In this document: piece by piece, positions 26,537-34,827 of the stretch
Layout of the letters: each line of letters opens with the position of its first letter
Position numbering within the stretch: the stretch's first letter is position 1
Notes under the pieces: model-generated
Databases searched by the model: none
Seen by the model: only the letters and a program-made list of their open reading frames with translations
What the model was told of the DNA's origin: nothing
Assembly: GCA_016283275.1 (NCBI GenBank)
Contig: JAEEMP010000028.1
Coordinates: 1 to 50,285, forward strand
DNA length: 50,285 nucleotides
Direction of reading: 5' to 3'
Source: Lachnospiraceae bacterium
Lineage (GTDB): Bacteria; Bacillota; Clostridia; Lachnospirales; Lachnospiraceae
Translations under genes and position numbers: made by a program

Positions 26537-28212
26537 ACTTCCCAAGTGCCTCCTTCAAGGAATTTAGCGGCTCTTTTACTTGCCGAATCAACTATGGATG
26601 AATTAAAGCCCATTACGGACAATAATTTGATCGCATTTCTGGAAGTTGCTCTTCCTTCGTTTAATCTGTAATTAAATAAAACATCGTTTTCTTTTATCTC
26701 TTCTTCAAAATGATAGTTATCAAACATATCCTCGAGTAAGAACGTCAATTCTCCGTCATGGGTCGCTGCGAACGTAACACAGTTGATGTTGGCGAGATAT
26801 CTTAATATCTCGGTGCTTGCCGCTATACGTTCAACAGTGTTTGTGCCTCTTAAGACCTCATCCACAAAGCATAATATCCGTTTGTCGGGATTATTGGAAG
26901 CATAATCGATTATCCTTTTAACGGCTTTGATCTCAACCATAAAATAACTGTCTTTTCCGCCAAGATCGTCTCTTAATGACATCGATGAAAAAACGGAAAA
27001 AGAAGGTGCTTCATATTCCGAGGCAAATGCGGTATTCAAATTTTGGGCAAAGATAACATTGATGAGAACGGTCTTTAAAAATGTCGATTTACCGGAAGCG
27101 TTTGAACCCGTTATAAGAACGCCCTTTTCGGCCCTGATCGAATTTTTAACGGGATCCTCTATCAAAGGATGGTAACCTTCTTTAACAAAAAGGTTTTCTC
27201 CTTTCTTAGGTATGCACCATTGTCCGTTTAAACTGTCTCTTAACAAAGAAACGTTTATATAGCCTTCGATCTCACCCAGGATGATATACAGTTTTTCGAT
27301 CGTTTCTTTGTTGTTCTTTACAATATCGAGCATTTTATAAAACTTAATGATATCAAGATGAAGAGTCATCATAAAATAATCGCCGATCATCTCAAACGGA
27401 TTGCCCACACCGGTGGACGTACCCTTTCCCGACGTTACGATTGCGGCATTTTTCATAAAAGGCTTTAAAACATCAACACATTCCTTGATCTTTTTGTTTT
27501 CGTCGTTTAAAACTTCGTTTTTAAAGTTCGCAAGCAAAGAAGCTTCTTTAATAAAACGGTAAATATAAGAAAATGTGATGATATAAGGCTCTATTACGCC
27601 TCTTTCCGAATAATATGTAAGTATGTTGAATACAAGCGCTCCCACTGTTGCAAGAATACCGACCGTCGGATACACAAATATAAGAGCAATGCCCGCAATA
27701 AGAAATACCGTTGAAAGTACATCGGGAATAAGGCTTTTTCTGTTTACCGTATCAAAATAATCAAGACAGTCAAAAAAACTGACCTTTAACATACGTCCGA
27801 TCTTATTGAAATACAGTTCGTAATCGGCTCTGGCTTTTGGATTATCCGTAAAAAACGAAACCTTCTTTTCAAAGGAATCCCTGTCGGATATAAGATCGGG
27901 ATTTCGGAGCATAGCATATAAATGCGTGTCTCCCGCAGAACTTTTTGAATAATTGACCCTTTTAAAGATATCGTTTAACGAGATATCTTCTGAAGTGATA
28001 TCATCTATACAGTGTTCATCCTTATATCTTTCGAATTCTTTTTTGATATTCTCGATCTCATCGAGAGAATACTGTCTTGTGGGCTTTGTACCCGCTTCGG
28101 CTATATATTTTTCCCTTAATCTTCTGAGCGCTCTTTTCTCGTCAAAATAACCCTTGATAAACAGTAACAGAAAAATACCCGCCAAAACGGCAAAAAACAA
28201 TAAATACTCCAT
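26533..28212 (-). CDS. Membrane-anchored MutS-like ATPase
   Basis: A 559-residue protein with a MutS-type ABC ATPase domain at the C terminus: Walker A GSNASGKST (369-377), Walker B ILCFVDEVLRGTNT, and the ATHDGELT switch. The N terminus is not that of mismatch-repair MutS. It has a hydrophobic helix at residues 3-20 and two more at about 161-180 and 183-199, with none of the mismatch-binding FYE region. A MutS core-like helical region (about 60-330) lies between. It is therefore a divergent, probably membrane-bound MutS-family protein of unknown role. It starts two bases after cdd and overlaps rnhA. Confidence 0.85.
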   Translation of the reverse strand: MEYLLFFAVLAGIFLLLFIKGYFDEKRALRRLREKYIAEAGTKPTRQYSLDEIENIKKEFERYKDEHCIDDITSEDISLNDIFKRVNYSKSSAGDTHLYAMLRNPDLISDRDSFEKKVSFFTDNPKARADYELYFNKIGRMLKVSFFDCLDYFDTVNRKSLIPDVLSTVFLIAGIALIFVYPTVGILATVGALVFNILTYYSERGVIEPYIITFSYIYRFIKEASLLANFKNEVLNDENKKIKECVDVLKPFMKNAAIVTSGKGTSTGVGNPFEMIGDYFMMTLHLDIIKFYKMLDIVKNNKETIEKLYIILGEIEGYINVSLLRDSLNGQWCIPKKGENLFVKEGYHPLIEDPVKNSIRAEKGVLITGSNASGKSTFLKTVLINVIFAQNLNTAFASEYEAPSFSVFSSMSLRDDLGGKDSYFMVEIKAVKRIIDYASNNPDKRILCFVDEVLRGTNTVERIAASTEILRYLANINCVTFAATHDGELTFLLEDMFDNYHFEEEIKENDVLFNYRLNEGRATSRNAIKLLSVMGFNSSIVDSASKRAAKFLEGGTWEV

Positions 28213-28214
28213 AA

Positions 28215-28625
28215 TTACAGATTGTCCGGTCCGAATCCTTCGGGCAATAACTCCTTTAATGTATATTCTTTATACTCATTCTCACTTATTGCAACAACGA
28301 TGATAAAGTTATCGGGATTTACAAACTCCATCATGACCTGTCTGCATACGCCGCAGGGGAAAGCATATTTTTCTATTTTGCCGCCGGTCGGACCGCCGAC
28401 GATGGCAATCTTCGAAAACTCTTTGTCACCTTCCGAAACAGCTTTGTATATAGCGGCTCTTTCCGCACAGATTCCCGGGGAATAGGCGGCATTTTCCATA
28501 TTGCAGCCTCTGTATATCTTGCCGTTTTTACATAAAAGTGCGGCTCCTACACTGAAACCGGAATACGGAGAATAAGAATTTTCTCTTGCCTTAAATGCTT
28601 CTTTTACAAGTTCTTTTGATTCCAT
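28215..28625 (-). CDS. cdd: Cytidine deaminase
   Basis: Zinc enzyme that deaminates cytidine and deoxycytidine for pyrimidine salvage. The 136-residue tetrameric-type protein has ENAAYSPGICAERAA with the catalytic glutamate and first zinc cysteine, then PCGVCRQVMMEF with the other two cysteines. The ATG at 28625 follows GAGGTG. A GTG two codons earlier lacks a spaced ribosome binding site. It heads the cdd-mutS-like-rnhA-WYL operon, behind a promoter that lies within the tyrS 3' end. Confidence 0.95.
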   Translation of the reverse strand: MESKELVKEAFKARENSYSPYSGFSVGAALLCKNGKIYRGCNMENAAYSPGICAERAAIYKAVSEGDKEFSKIAIVGGPTGGKIEKYAFPCGVCRQVMMEFVNPDNFIIVVAISENEYKEYTLKELLPEGFGPDNL

Positions 28626-28644
28626 GCTCACCTCGTAAAATAAT

Positions 28645-28671
28645 AAATGGAGACGGAAAAACCCGTCTCCA
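28645..28671 (-). terminator. Terminator between tyrS and cdd
   Basis: A nine-base-pair stem, TGGAGACGG with CCGTCTCCA (28648-28656 with 28663-28671), is followed on the minus strand by the T-rich ATTTATTATTTTA. It ends the tyrS transcript. Confidence 0.8.
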
Positions 28672-28673
28672 CA

Positions 28674-28702
28674 ATTATATACGAAATATTACTTTGCAAC
28701 AA
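28674..28702 (-). promoter_or_regulatory. Promoter of cdd operon, inside the tyrS 3' end
   Basis: On the minus strand TTGTTG, a 17-base spacer and TATAAT. The -35 lies in the last tyrS codons. The predicted start near 28667 falls inside the upstream arm of the tyrS terminator, so transcripts begun here lack a full terminator stem. Confidence 0.5.
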
Positions 28703-29912
28703 TCTTTCGGAAGTTTTTCTTGCCTCGTTTTATCACAAAGTCTTCTTTGTTGATCTCTTCCTTTGTGTAAGATGTTTTGACATCCGTGACCTTTACATCG
28801 TTAACGGTTACACCGCCCTGTTCAATGGCGCGTCTTCCTTCGCTTCTGGTTGCCACAAGTTCTGCTTTTACCAGAATCTGAATAGCATCGATCTTACCGT
28901 TTAAGAAATCCTCGTCAGTGATCTCGGTCGTAGGGATATTCTCTGTATTGCCGCCCGCAAAGAATCCTCTTGCGGCTTCCAAAGCTTTATTGGCTTCTTC
29001 TTCGCCGTGCACAAGCTTTGTAAGTTCAAAACCAAGGATCTCTTTTGCTTTGTTAAGCTCGCTTCCTTCCCATTTTTCCATTGCTTCGATCTCTTCGATC
29101 GGAAGGAAAGTAAGCATCTTAAGACATTTGATAACGTCTGCGTCGCCCACATTTCTCCAGTACTGGAAGAATTCAAACGGTGAAGTCTTGTTCGGATCGA
29201 GCCATACGGCGTTTCCTGCTGTCTTACCCATCTTATTTCCCTGGGAATCGGTAAGAAGTGTTATGGTCATAGCATGCGCGTCTTTACCCAGTTTCTTACG
29301 GATAAGTTCCGTACCGCCGAGCATGTTGGACCACTGATCGTCACCGCCGAACTCAAGGTTACAGTTGTAATTCTTAAAAAGATGATAAAAATCGTACGAC
29401 TGCATTATCATGTAGTTGAATTCAAGGAAAGAAAGGCCTTTTTCCATACGCTGTTTGTAACACTCGGCACGGAGCATGTTATTTACGGAAAAGCATGCAC
29501 CGACTTCTCTTAAAACATCTATATAGTTGAGGTTTAAAAGCCAGTCCGCATTATTGAGCATCATGGCTTTTCCCTCACCGAATTCGATAAACTTTTCCAT
29601 CTGCTTTTTAAAGCATTCGGCATTGTGATTAATGTCTTCGATCGTAAGCATTTTACGCATATCGCTTCTTCCGGTGGGGTCGCCTATCATTGTGGTGCCT
29701 CCTCCGATAAGGGCAATAGGCTTGTTTCCGGCCATCTGCAGCCTCTTCATAAGAGTAAGTGCCATAAAATGACCTGCGGTCAGACTGTCGGCTGTGCAGT
29801 CAAAACCTATATAAAAAGTGGCTTTTCCCGCATTGATCAGATTTTTGATCTCTTCTTCGTCGGTAACCTGCGCAATAAGTCCGCGTCTTACCAGTTCTTC
29901 ATAGATTTTCAT
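28689..29912 (-). CDS. tyrS: Tyrosyl-tRNA synthetase
   Basis: Charges tRNA-Tyr. The 407-residue protein has the class I HIGH-type site TADSLTAGHFMALTLMKRL, the tyrosine-binding LEFNYMIMQSYDFYHL, the KMSKS equivalent GNKMGKTAGN and a C-terminal S4 RNA-binding domain (about 340-400, EGRRAIEQGGVTVND). AGGAGG precedes the ATG. It is controlled by the tyrosine T-box directly upstream and ends in a terminator before cdd. Confidence 0.97.
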   Translation of the reverse strand: MKIYEELVRRGLIAQVTDEEEIKNLINAGKATFYIGFDCTADSLTAGHFMALTLMKRLQMAGNKPIALIGGGTTMIGDPTGRSDMRKMLTIEDINHNAECFKKQMEKFIEFGEGKAMMLNNADWLLNLNYIDVLREVGACFSVNNMLRAECYKQRMEKGLSFLEFNYMIMQSYDFYHLFKNYNCNLEFGGDDQWSNMLGGTELIRKKLGKDAHAMTITLLTDSQGNKMGKTAGNAVWLDPNKTSPFEFFQYWRNVGDADVIKCLKMLTFLPIEEIEAMEKWEGSELNKAKEILGFELTKLVHGEEEANKALEAARGFFAGGNTENIPTTEITDEDFLNGKIDAIQILVKAELVATRSEGRRAIEQGGVTVNDVKVTDVKTSYTKEEINKEDFVIKRGKKNFRKIVAK

Positions 29913-29923
29913 TTTTACCTCCT

Positions 29924-30153
29924 AAAAAAATAAAAAACGTCCTTCAAATACCGAAGGACGAATTGATCGTGTTACCACCTTGTTTTATCTTATACTCACA
30001 TATAAGACCTCACCGGGTACAGTACTATACCCTGACGATATAACGGTCGTCTCCCGTTGCAGCCTACTCATAATCGATATATTCGGTGCACGGCTCAAAG
30101 ATGTATTCCCCCAAAAACTCATTCTTCGCCTCTCACCTTCCGGCAACTCTCTG
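29924..30153 (-). promoter_or_regulatory. Tyrosine T-box leader of tyrS
   Basis: A complete transcriptional T-box. Stem I starts AGAGAGTTGCCGG and contains the AGAATGAG element. The specifier loop reads GGGAATACAT, with the tyrosine codon TAC at 30103-30105. The T-box core AAGGTGGTAACACG is at 29968-29981. The terminator stem CGTCCTTC/GAAGGACG (29938-29945 with 29953-29960) runs into a long T-tract just before the tyrS ribosome binding site. Uncharged tRNA-Tyr would pair with the T-box bulge and allow read-through. Confidence 0.95.
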
Positions 30154-30159
30154 TAGATG

Positions 30160-30187
30160 ATATTTAAAGGGTACTTGTTCCTGTCAA
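30160..30187 (-). promoter_or_regulatory. Promoter of the tyrS T-box transcript
   Basis: TTGACA on the minus strand, a 16-base spacer and AAATAT. The start would lie at the very beginning of stem I. The -35 is consensus but the -10 is weak. Confidence 0.5.
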
Positions 30188-30258
30188 TGCCTTTAAAACA
30201 AATTTGTATTAAATTAGTTTGAATTATATAGCCCGATTTATTTTAAGTCAACAATAAT

Positions 30259-32685
30259 TTAAAGTTTTTCAAGAAGAACATTTATTTCTTCCTTTACGGT
30301 ATGGAAGTCATACATTGAATAAGCTTCAAACAGTTTGCTTAAGATCTCATTCAATTCTTCACCGAAATTGCGACCCTTCAGGGCTTTAATTGCCTTGTCG
30401 CTGTCCCGTAAGACCATAGCATCGATCTTATTTTTAAGATCGCTAACGACATCTTTTGTAAGTTCTTCAAGCGGAAGCGTACTCAGTTCTTCTACGGATC
30501 GTTCTTCAACATAATTGAATGCATTATTGCTTTCAAGATATGCTTTTACATCTTCAAGGATCTTCTTAAACGCTTCAATATAAGGAGCGTAGTGTTCTTT
30601 TATAAGTGCGGTGTTTCCTTCTTTTCCGAAAGATTCAAGTTCTTTGAACATCTTGGATACCGTCATCGCACCGACACTCGCACTTGAAGATTTGATACCG
30701 TGCACATCCGTTGTAAACATCGCAAGATCGCCGGCTTCCAGAATGTCGTCCAATTCTTTTAACTTACGCATACCTTCGCTGTAGTAGGTATTTAAGATCA
30801 CGTTATAGGATTTTTCGTTATATTCAAGGGCCGAAAGCCCCTTGTTGACATCAAGTATATTTTCTTCGGATAAAAGATCGACCTTATCTTTGTCTTTTTC
30901 CTTATCGGTCTTGACCATTTTAAAGACACTCGCGGGCAAAATATCCGAAAGGATCTTTAAAAGATACTTCTGCTTGATCGGTTTTGCTATGTATTCAACA
31001 AATCCCTGAGCGATTATCTCATCTCTTATGTTGCTTCCCTTATTGGCTGTAAGGGCGACAACCGGAACATTCTTTATGTTTTCGTCGTCTGACTCGCGAA
31101 TCTTAAGAAGCGTTTCTAGTCCGCTCATTTCGGGCATGATCATATCCATAAGAACAAGATGATAGTTGACTCTCGCCATCTTTGTAAGACATTCCTGGCC
31201 GGATACGGCTATGTCGACATCTATCTTGTAGTGTTTGAATATACCCTGCGCAACCTTTAAGTTGACCATATTGTCATCGACAACGAGTATCCTGGCCTTT
31301 GAACCGTCATATTCGGCCTTTTCGATCCTTGACCGGAAGTTTTCGGGATTCCACTGCTTATTGAGTACATCCGCAACGCCTATTGAGGATACAGGCTGCT
31401 TGATGATCCTGCATTTGTCAAAATCTCCGTATGATTCCATTACATCCGAAACTACATACGTGGAATCTTCAATACCGTATTTAATGATGATCGAAGAGAC
31501 ATTTTCGTAAAGTTCTGAAGGCACAAAGATAAAATCATATTTTTTATTGGTGATGGAATTGTCAAACGCAAATACTGAATAAGCGTAATCCGGTATGATC
31601 TCAAAACTTTCCATTATATCTTTCCATACCGAAAGTTCGCGGTCATCGGTTATATATATAAGCACATTGAATATCTTATCGCTTTCAACTTTAGTCATGG
31701 GGGAAGGATCCACAACATCAAGCACAAAGGACAATCTTGACTCAAGGCCCACACCTTCTATGCTTTTGATCTCAAGATTACCGTCCATAAGTTTAAGAAG
31801 CTCCCTGCACACGGAAAACTTAAGCCCAACACCTTTAAGATTGGGATTCTGTCTTGAGTCGTATGTCTCGTATGCACCGTAGATCGCATCAAGATCGGCT
31901 TCCGAAAGACCGCGTCCGGTATCCGAAAAGCTTAAGTTAAACCTTGCTCTGCCGTCATTTAAGGATTCCGAGCTTATATCAAACATGATCCTTCCGTTAT
32001 CGGTAAGCGAAAGAGAGATAAACATTAATCGCGTGAAGACCTGAAGGATTATCGCACTGTCACCGGAAACGATCTTCGGCATATTTCTGTCGATCTTGAC
32101 ACGCATTTTCAGTTTCTTTTCCGCGATCTGGAAAGAAACTGAATCAACATATCTTTTAATGAAATCAGAAAGGTCGAAATTCTCTTTTGTAAGCTTTAAT
32201 TTGCCCTCATCAAGCTTTGAATACATAAGAACGTCGTCGATAATGCCCAAAAGATCGTATGCCTGTGACTTGATCGTTAATATCTCCTGTCTGGTACTTT
32301 CGGGCATATCATTTTTAAGCATAAGTTCAGACACACCTATGATAGAGTTCATGGGTGTTCTTATGTCATGAGTCATATTGGAAAGGAAACGCTGCTTGGC
32401 CATTCCGGTCTTTTCGTCGTTGTAACTGTCGGTTTTTATCTTCTCCTTTACGGATTTAAACCCTTTCTCCTGCAAAAAAACAAGAAAACAGAGCACCAAA
32501 ACAGTAAACACAAAAGCAGCTACGATCTCAAGGGTGAAATGTCCGGGATCGGATACATTTAAATATCTTTCCCTGTCTTTAAAGCATCTTATCACGATGA
32601 TCGCATCCCAAATGATCAGAAAGACCATGATCCATCTGTAATCATAACGATTTTTATGAAATTTTGAGAACAGATTGATCTTCAT
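30259..32685 (-). CDS. Hybrid histidine kinase with receiver and Hpt domains, eroded ATPase N-box
   Basis: An 808-residue signalling protein. Two membrane helices (about 18-34 and 51-71) lead to a HisKA site LSNMTHDIRTPMNS (His106). The ATPase domain keeps G1 SDTGRGL and a GVGLKF G2, but the N-box reads RLMFISLSLT and lacks the Mg-binding asparagine. A receiver-like domain without a standard acid pocket lies at about 337-440. A complete receiver (RILVVDDNMVNLK, Asp514 in LMDMIMPEMSG) and an Hpt domain (VHGIKSSSASVGA, His662) follow, then a variable tail. It could act as a phosphorelay intermediate even if kinase activity is low. Coupled to the upstream hybrid kinase by GAGG nine bases away. 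Confidence 0.87.
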   Translation of the reverse strand: MKINLFSKFHKNRYDYRWIMVFLIIWDAIIVIRCFKDRERYLNVSDPGHFTLEIVAAFVFTVLVLCFLVFLQEKGFKSVKEKIKTDSYNDEKTGMAKQRFLSNMTHDIRTPMNSIIGVSELMLKNDMPESTRQEILTIKSQAYDLLGIIDDVLMYSKLDEGKLKLTKENFDLSDFIKRYVDSVSFQIAEKKLKMRVKIDRNMPKIVSGDSAIILQVFTRLMFISLSLTDNGRIMFDISSESLNDGRARFNLSFSDTGRGLSEADLDAIYGAYETYDSRQNPNLKGVGLKFSVCRELLKLMDGNLEIKSIEGVGLESRLSFVLDVVDPSPMTKVESDKIFNVLIYITDDRELSVWKDIMESFEIIPDYAYSVFAFDNSITNKKYDFIFVPSELYENVSSIIIKYGIEDSTYVVSDVMESYGDFDKCRIIKQPVSSIGVADVLNKQWNPENFRSRIEKAEYDGSKARILVVDDNMVNLKVAQGIFKHYKIDVDIAVSGQECLTKMARVNYHLVLMDMIMPEMSGLETLLKIRESDDENIKNVPVVALTANKGSNIRDEIIAQGFVEYIAKPIKQKYLLKILSDILPASVFKMVKTDKEKDKDKVDLLSEENILDVNKGLSALEYNEKSYNVILNTYYSEGMRKLKELDDILEAGDLAMFTTDVHGIKSSSASVGAMTVSKMFKELESFGKEGNTALIKEHYAPYIEAFKKILEDVKAYLESNNAFNYVEERSVEELSTLPLEELTKDVVSDLKNKIDAMVLRDSDKAIKALKGRNFGEELNEILSKLFEAYSMYDFHTVKEEINVLLEKL

Positions 32686-32694
32686 TTACATACC

Positions 32695-34812
32695 TCAAAC
32701 ATCAAAATCATACTTAAGACAGTCAACGGGTGCATACTCAATAAGGAGTCTTTCAAGCTTGTCTATTTCAATGGGCTTTGAAAGAAATGCATCGAATCCC
32801 GCATCCATGAACATTTCCCTTGCGCCGCTCACGACATTGGCCGTAAGTGCGATAACGGGAAGCGAAGCGATCCTTGCATCGTTTATCTTTCGGATTTCCT
32901 TAAGCGTATCTATACCGTCCATATCGGGCATCATATAATCCAAAAATACGATATCGATCTTTTCTCTGGAAAGACATATAAGTCCTTCTTTACCCGAAGC
33001 CGCTTTATAGATCTTTGCCTTGTATCTGGACATCAGATTTTCCGCAACATCAAGATTTGTACGGTTATCGTCAATGATAAGTATAGAAGCTCCCGGTATC
33101 GTGATCGTGCCCTTATAAAAAGCTTTCTTGACCGAATTATTAAGTCTCTTGTTGAAAAGTGCCGCTACATTTAGACAGGTTATCGGTTTTAACAGTGAAT
33201 ATTTAAATGGTTCACCCGTATATGCGGGGTTCGCGTATCCGATCACAACAACCTTGTTCCAATTGATGCCGGAATCGTTCATCTTATCTTTTATCTCGTT
33301 ATAACGAACATTTCCTATGATGACGAATTCATAAGTATTAAGACCCGAAAGTGTTAAAAAATCTTCATCCGATTCTGCGGCAACATAAGAAATCTTCATC
33401 TGATCGAAAAGTTTTGAAATTATAAAATAATCCTTATTGTCATCTGTATAGATGAGCACCCTCCCGGGATCGTTAAATAATGTGCCGCAATATATGCCCC
33501 TGTATGGCCTGTCAAGATCCTGTTCGACTTCAAATAGGAACGATGAACCTTCGACATCGTTTGTCTTTTCTTTCGGTATAAGCCTGCCCTTTAAAAGACC
33601 TGTAATCTTAAGACAATACAAAAGATTGATGCTTATATCGTCATCGGGCACGTATTCATGGTCGTCGTCGGAAAATTCTCTCGGATAAAATACCCTGTTG
33701 ATCTTCTCCTCATCAAGTCTTTTCCCGGTATCTTCAACTTCAAAAGTAAGGTAGATCTTATCTTCATTAATGTTTTCAAAATCGACCTTAAGATTGATAT
33801 GATCTTCCTTGGTATTTTTTACGGCATTTGATAAAAGCGTGACAAGAACCTGCCTTATCTTATCTTTGTCGCCGTATATGGTCGTGGGTAATTTGGGGTT
33901 TATATCAACATAAAAATTTACAAAAGAATCAAGAAGCCTTACATTGAACTGATTAATGATATCTTCAAGCATTTCGACAATGTCATATCGTTCGACTTCA
34001 AGTGACAGTTCCGAATTGACTCTGGAAAAATCCAAAAGATCCGAAGTGATCGATAACAGTGCATGGCTTGAATTGGATATGCTGCTCACCATTTCCTTGA
34101 TATCGGGCGAAACATCCGAATCAAGAAGATAATCGGATGTTCCGATTATCGCGTTTAACGGAGTCCTGATCTCATGAGAAACATTGACCATGAACATGTC
34201 TTTTGCGAAATTTACCTGTTCAACCTTAAGCCCTTCGTTTGCATGTTCTTTAAGCTCGATCAATGCGTATTTTCTTCGTAACGTAAGAATAAAAACTCCG
34301 TATCCGGATGTAGCGATGACCGCAAATATAAGACGTATGTAATCGTTAAAGTTAAGCCCCATATAATGGCTTAAAGCATTGGGACCGAGCCAGAAAGTAT
34401 ATATTATGGAGAAAAGATCGATCGCGCCTAAGATCGACAGATAAACTATCCTTTTGGGGCCTCTTAAAAAGATAAGGATCAAAAGAAAACCTATTGCAAG
34501 ATAAATAAGCATTTCGGCGCTGTTTTTCTTTGAAAATATAAAGAACAACGGGAAAAACACAAAGTCGATAAGGATAAGAAAAATATTAACAAGTCTGTCG
34601 GTTTTTTGGGAAAAATATTCAAATACGATAAAAAGAGCAAACACACCGGTCAAAAGATAACCGATTATGATCGTATCGTAATCCATCTTAAAAACAGTAC
34701 AGAGAAAAGCAAAAAGAAGACTTAGGAAACTGCAAAACAACAGACTGAAATAAAACAGTCTTTCTTTAACGGATATATTCTCTTTAAAGATTCTGCTAAA
34801 CAGTTTATCCAT
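32695..34812 (-). CDS. Hybrid histidine kinase with two receiver-like domains, eroded G2 box
   Basis: A 705-residue protein. Six or so membrane helices occupy about 18-180. The HisKA site is NVSHEIRTPLNA (His213). The ATPase domain has an N-box LLSNAVKNT (Asn329) and G1 EDTGKRL, but the usual GxGLGL G2 box is replaced by DDDISINLLYC, so ATP binding is doubtful. A receiver-like domain without the canonical phospho-site lies at about 450-560, then a complete receiver (SILIIDDNRTNLD, Asp625 in FLDYMMPDMDG). There is no Hpt domain. GGGGAGGGG precedes the ATG. Upstream is the HD-GYP regulator, downstream the Hpt hybrid kinase. Confidence 0.87.
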   Translation of the reverse strand: MDKLFSRIFKENISVKERLFYFSLLFCSFLSLLFAFLCTVFKMDYDTIIIGYLLTGVFALFIVFEYFSQKTDRLVNIFLILIDFVFFPLFFIFSKKNSAEMLIYLAIGFLLILIFLRGPKRIVYLSILGAIDLFSIIYTFWLGPNALSHYMGLNFNDYIRLIFAVIATSGYGVFILTLRRKYALIELKEHANEGLKVEQVNFAKDMFMVNVSHEIRTPLNAIIGTSDYLLDSDVSPDIKEMVSSISNSSHALLSITSDLLDFSRVNSELSLEVERYDIVEMLEDIINQFNVRLLDSFVNFYVDINPKLPTTIYGDKDKIRQVLVTLLSNAVKNTKEDHINLKVDFENINEDKIYLTFEVEDTGKRLDEEKINRVFYPREFSDDDHEYVPDDDISINLLYCLKITGLLKGRLIPKEKTNDVEGSSFLFEVEQDLDRPYRGIYCGTLFNDPGRVLIYTDDNKDYFIISKLFDQMKISYVAAESDEDFLTLSGLNTYEFVIIGNVRYNEIKDKMNDSGINWNKVVVIGYANPAYTGEPFKYSLLKPITCLNVAALFNKRLNNSVKKAFYKGTITIPGASILIIDDNRTNLDVAENLMSRYKAKIYKAASGKEGLICLSREKIDIVFLDYMMPDMDGIDTLKEIRKINDARIASLPVIALTANVVSGAREMFMDAGFDAFLSKPIEIDKLERLLIEYAPVDCLKYDFDV

Positions 34813-34827
34813 AAAACGTCCCCTCCC

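Noticed and set aside
26533-28212. Mismatch-repair MutS
   Set aside because: The mismatch-binding domain is missing and the N terminus is a membrane helix; only the ATPase part is shared, and mutL is not nearby.
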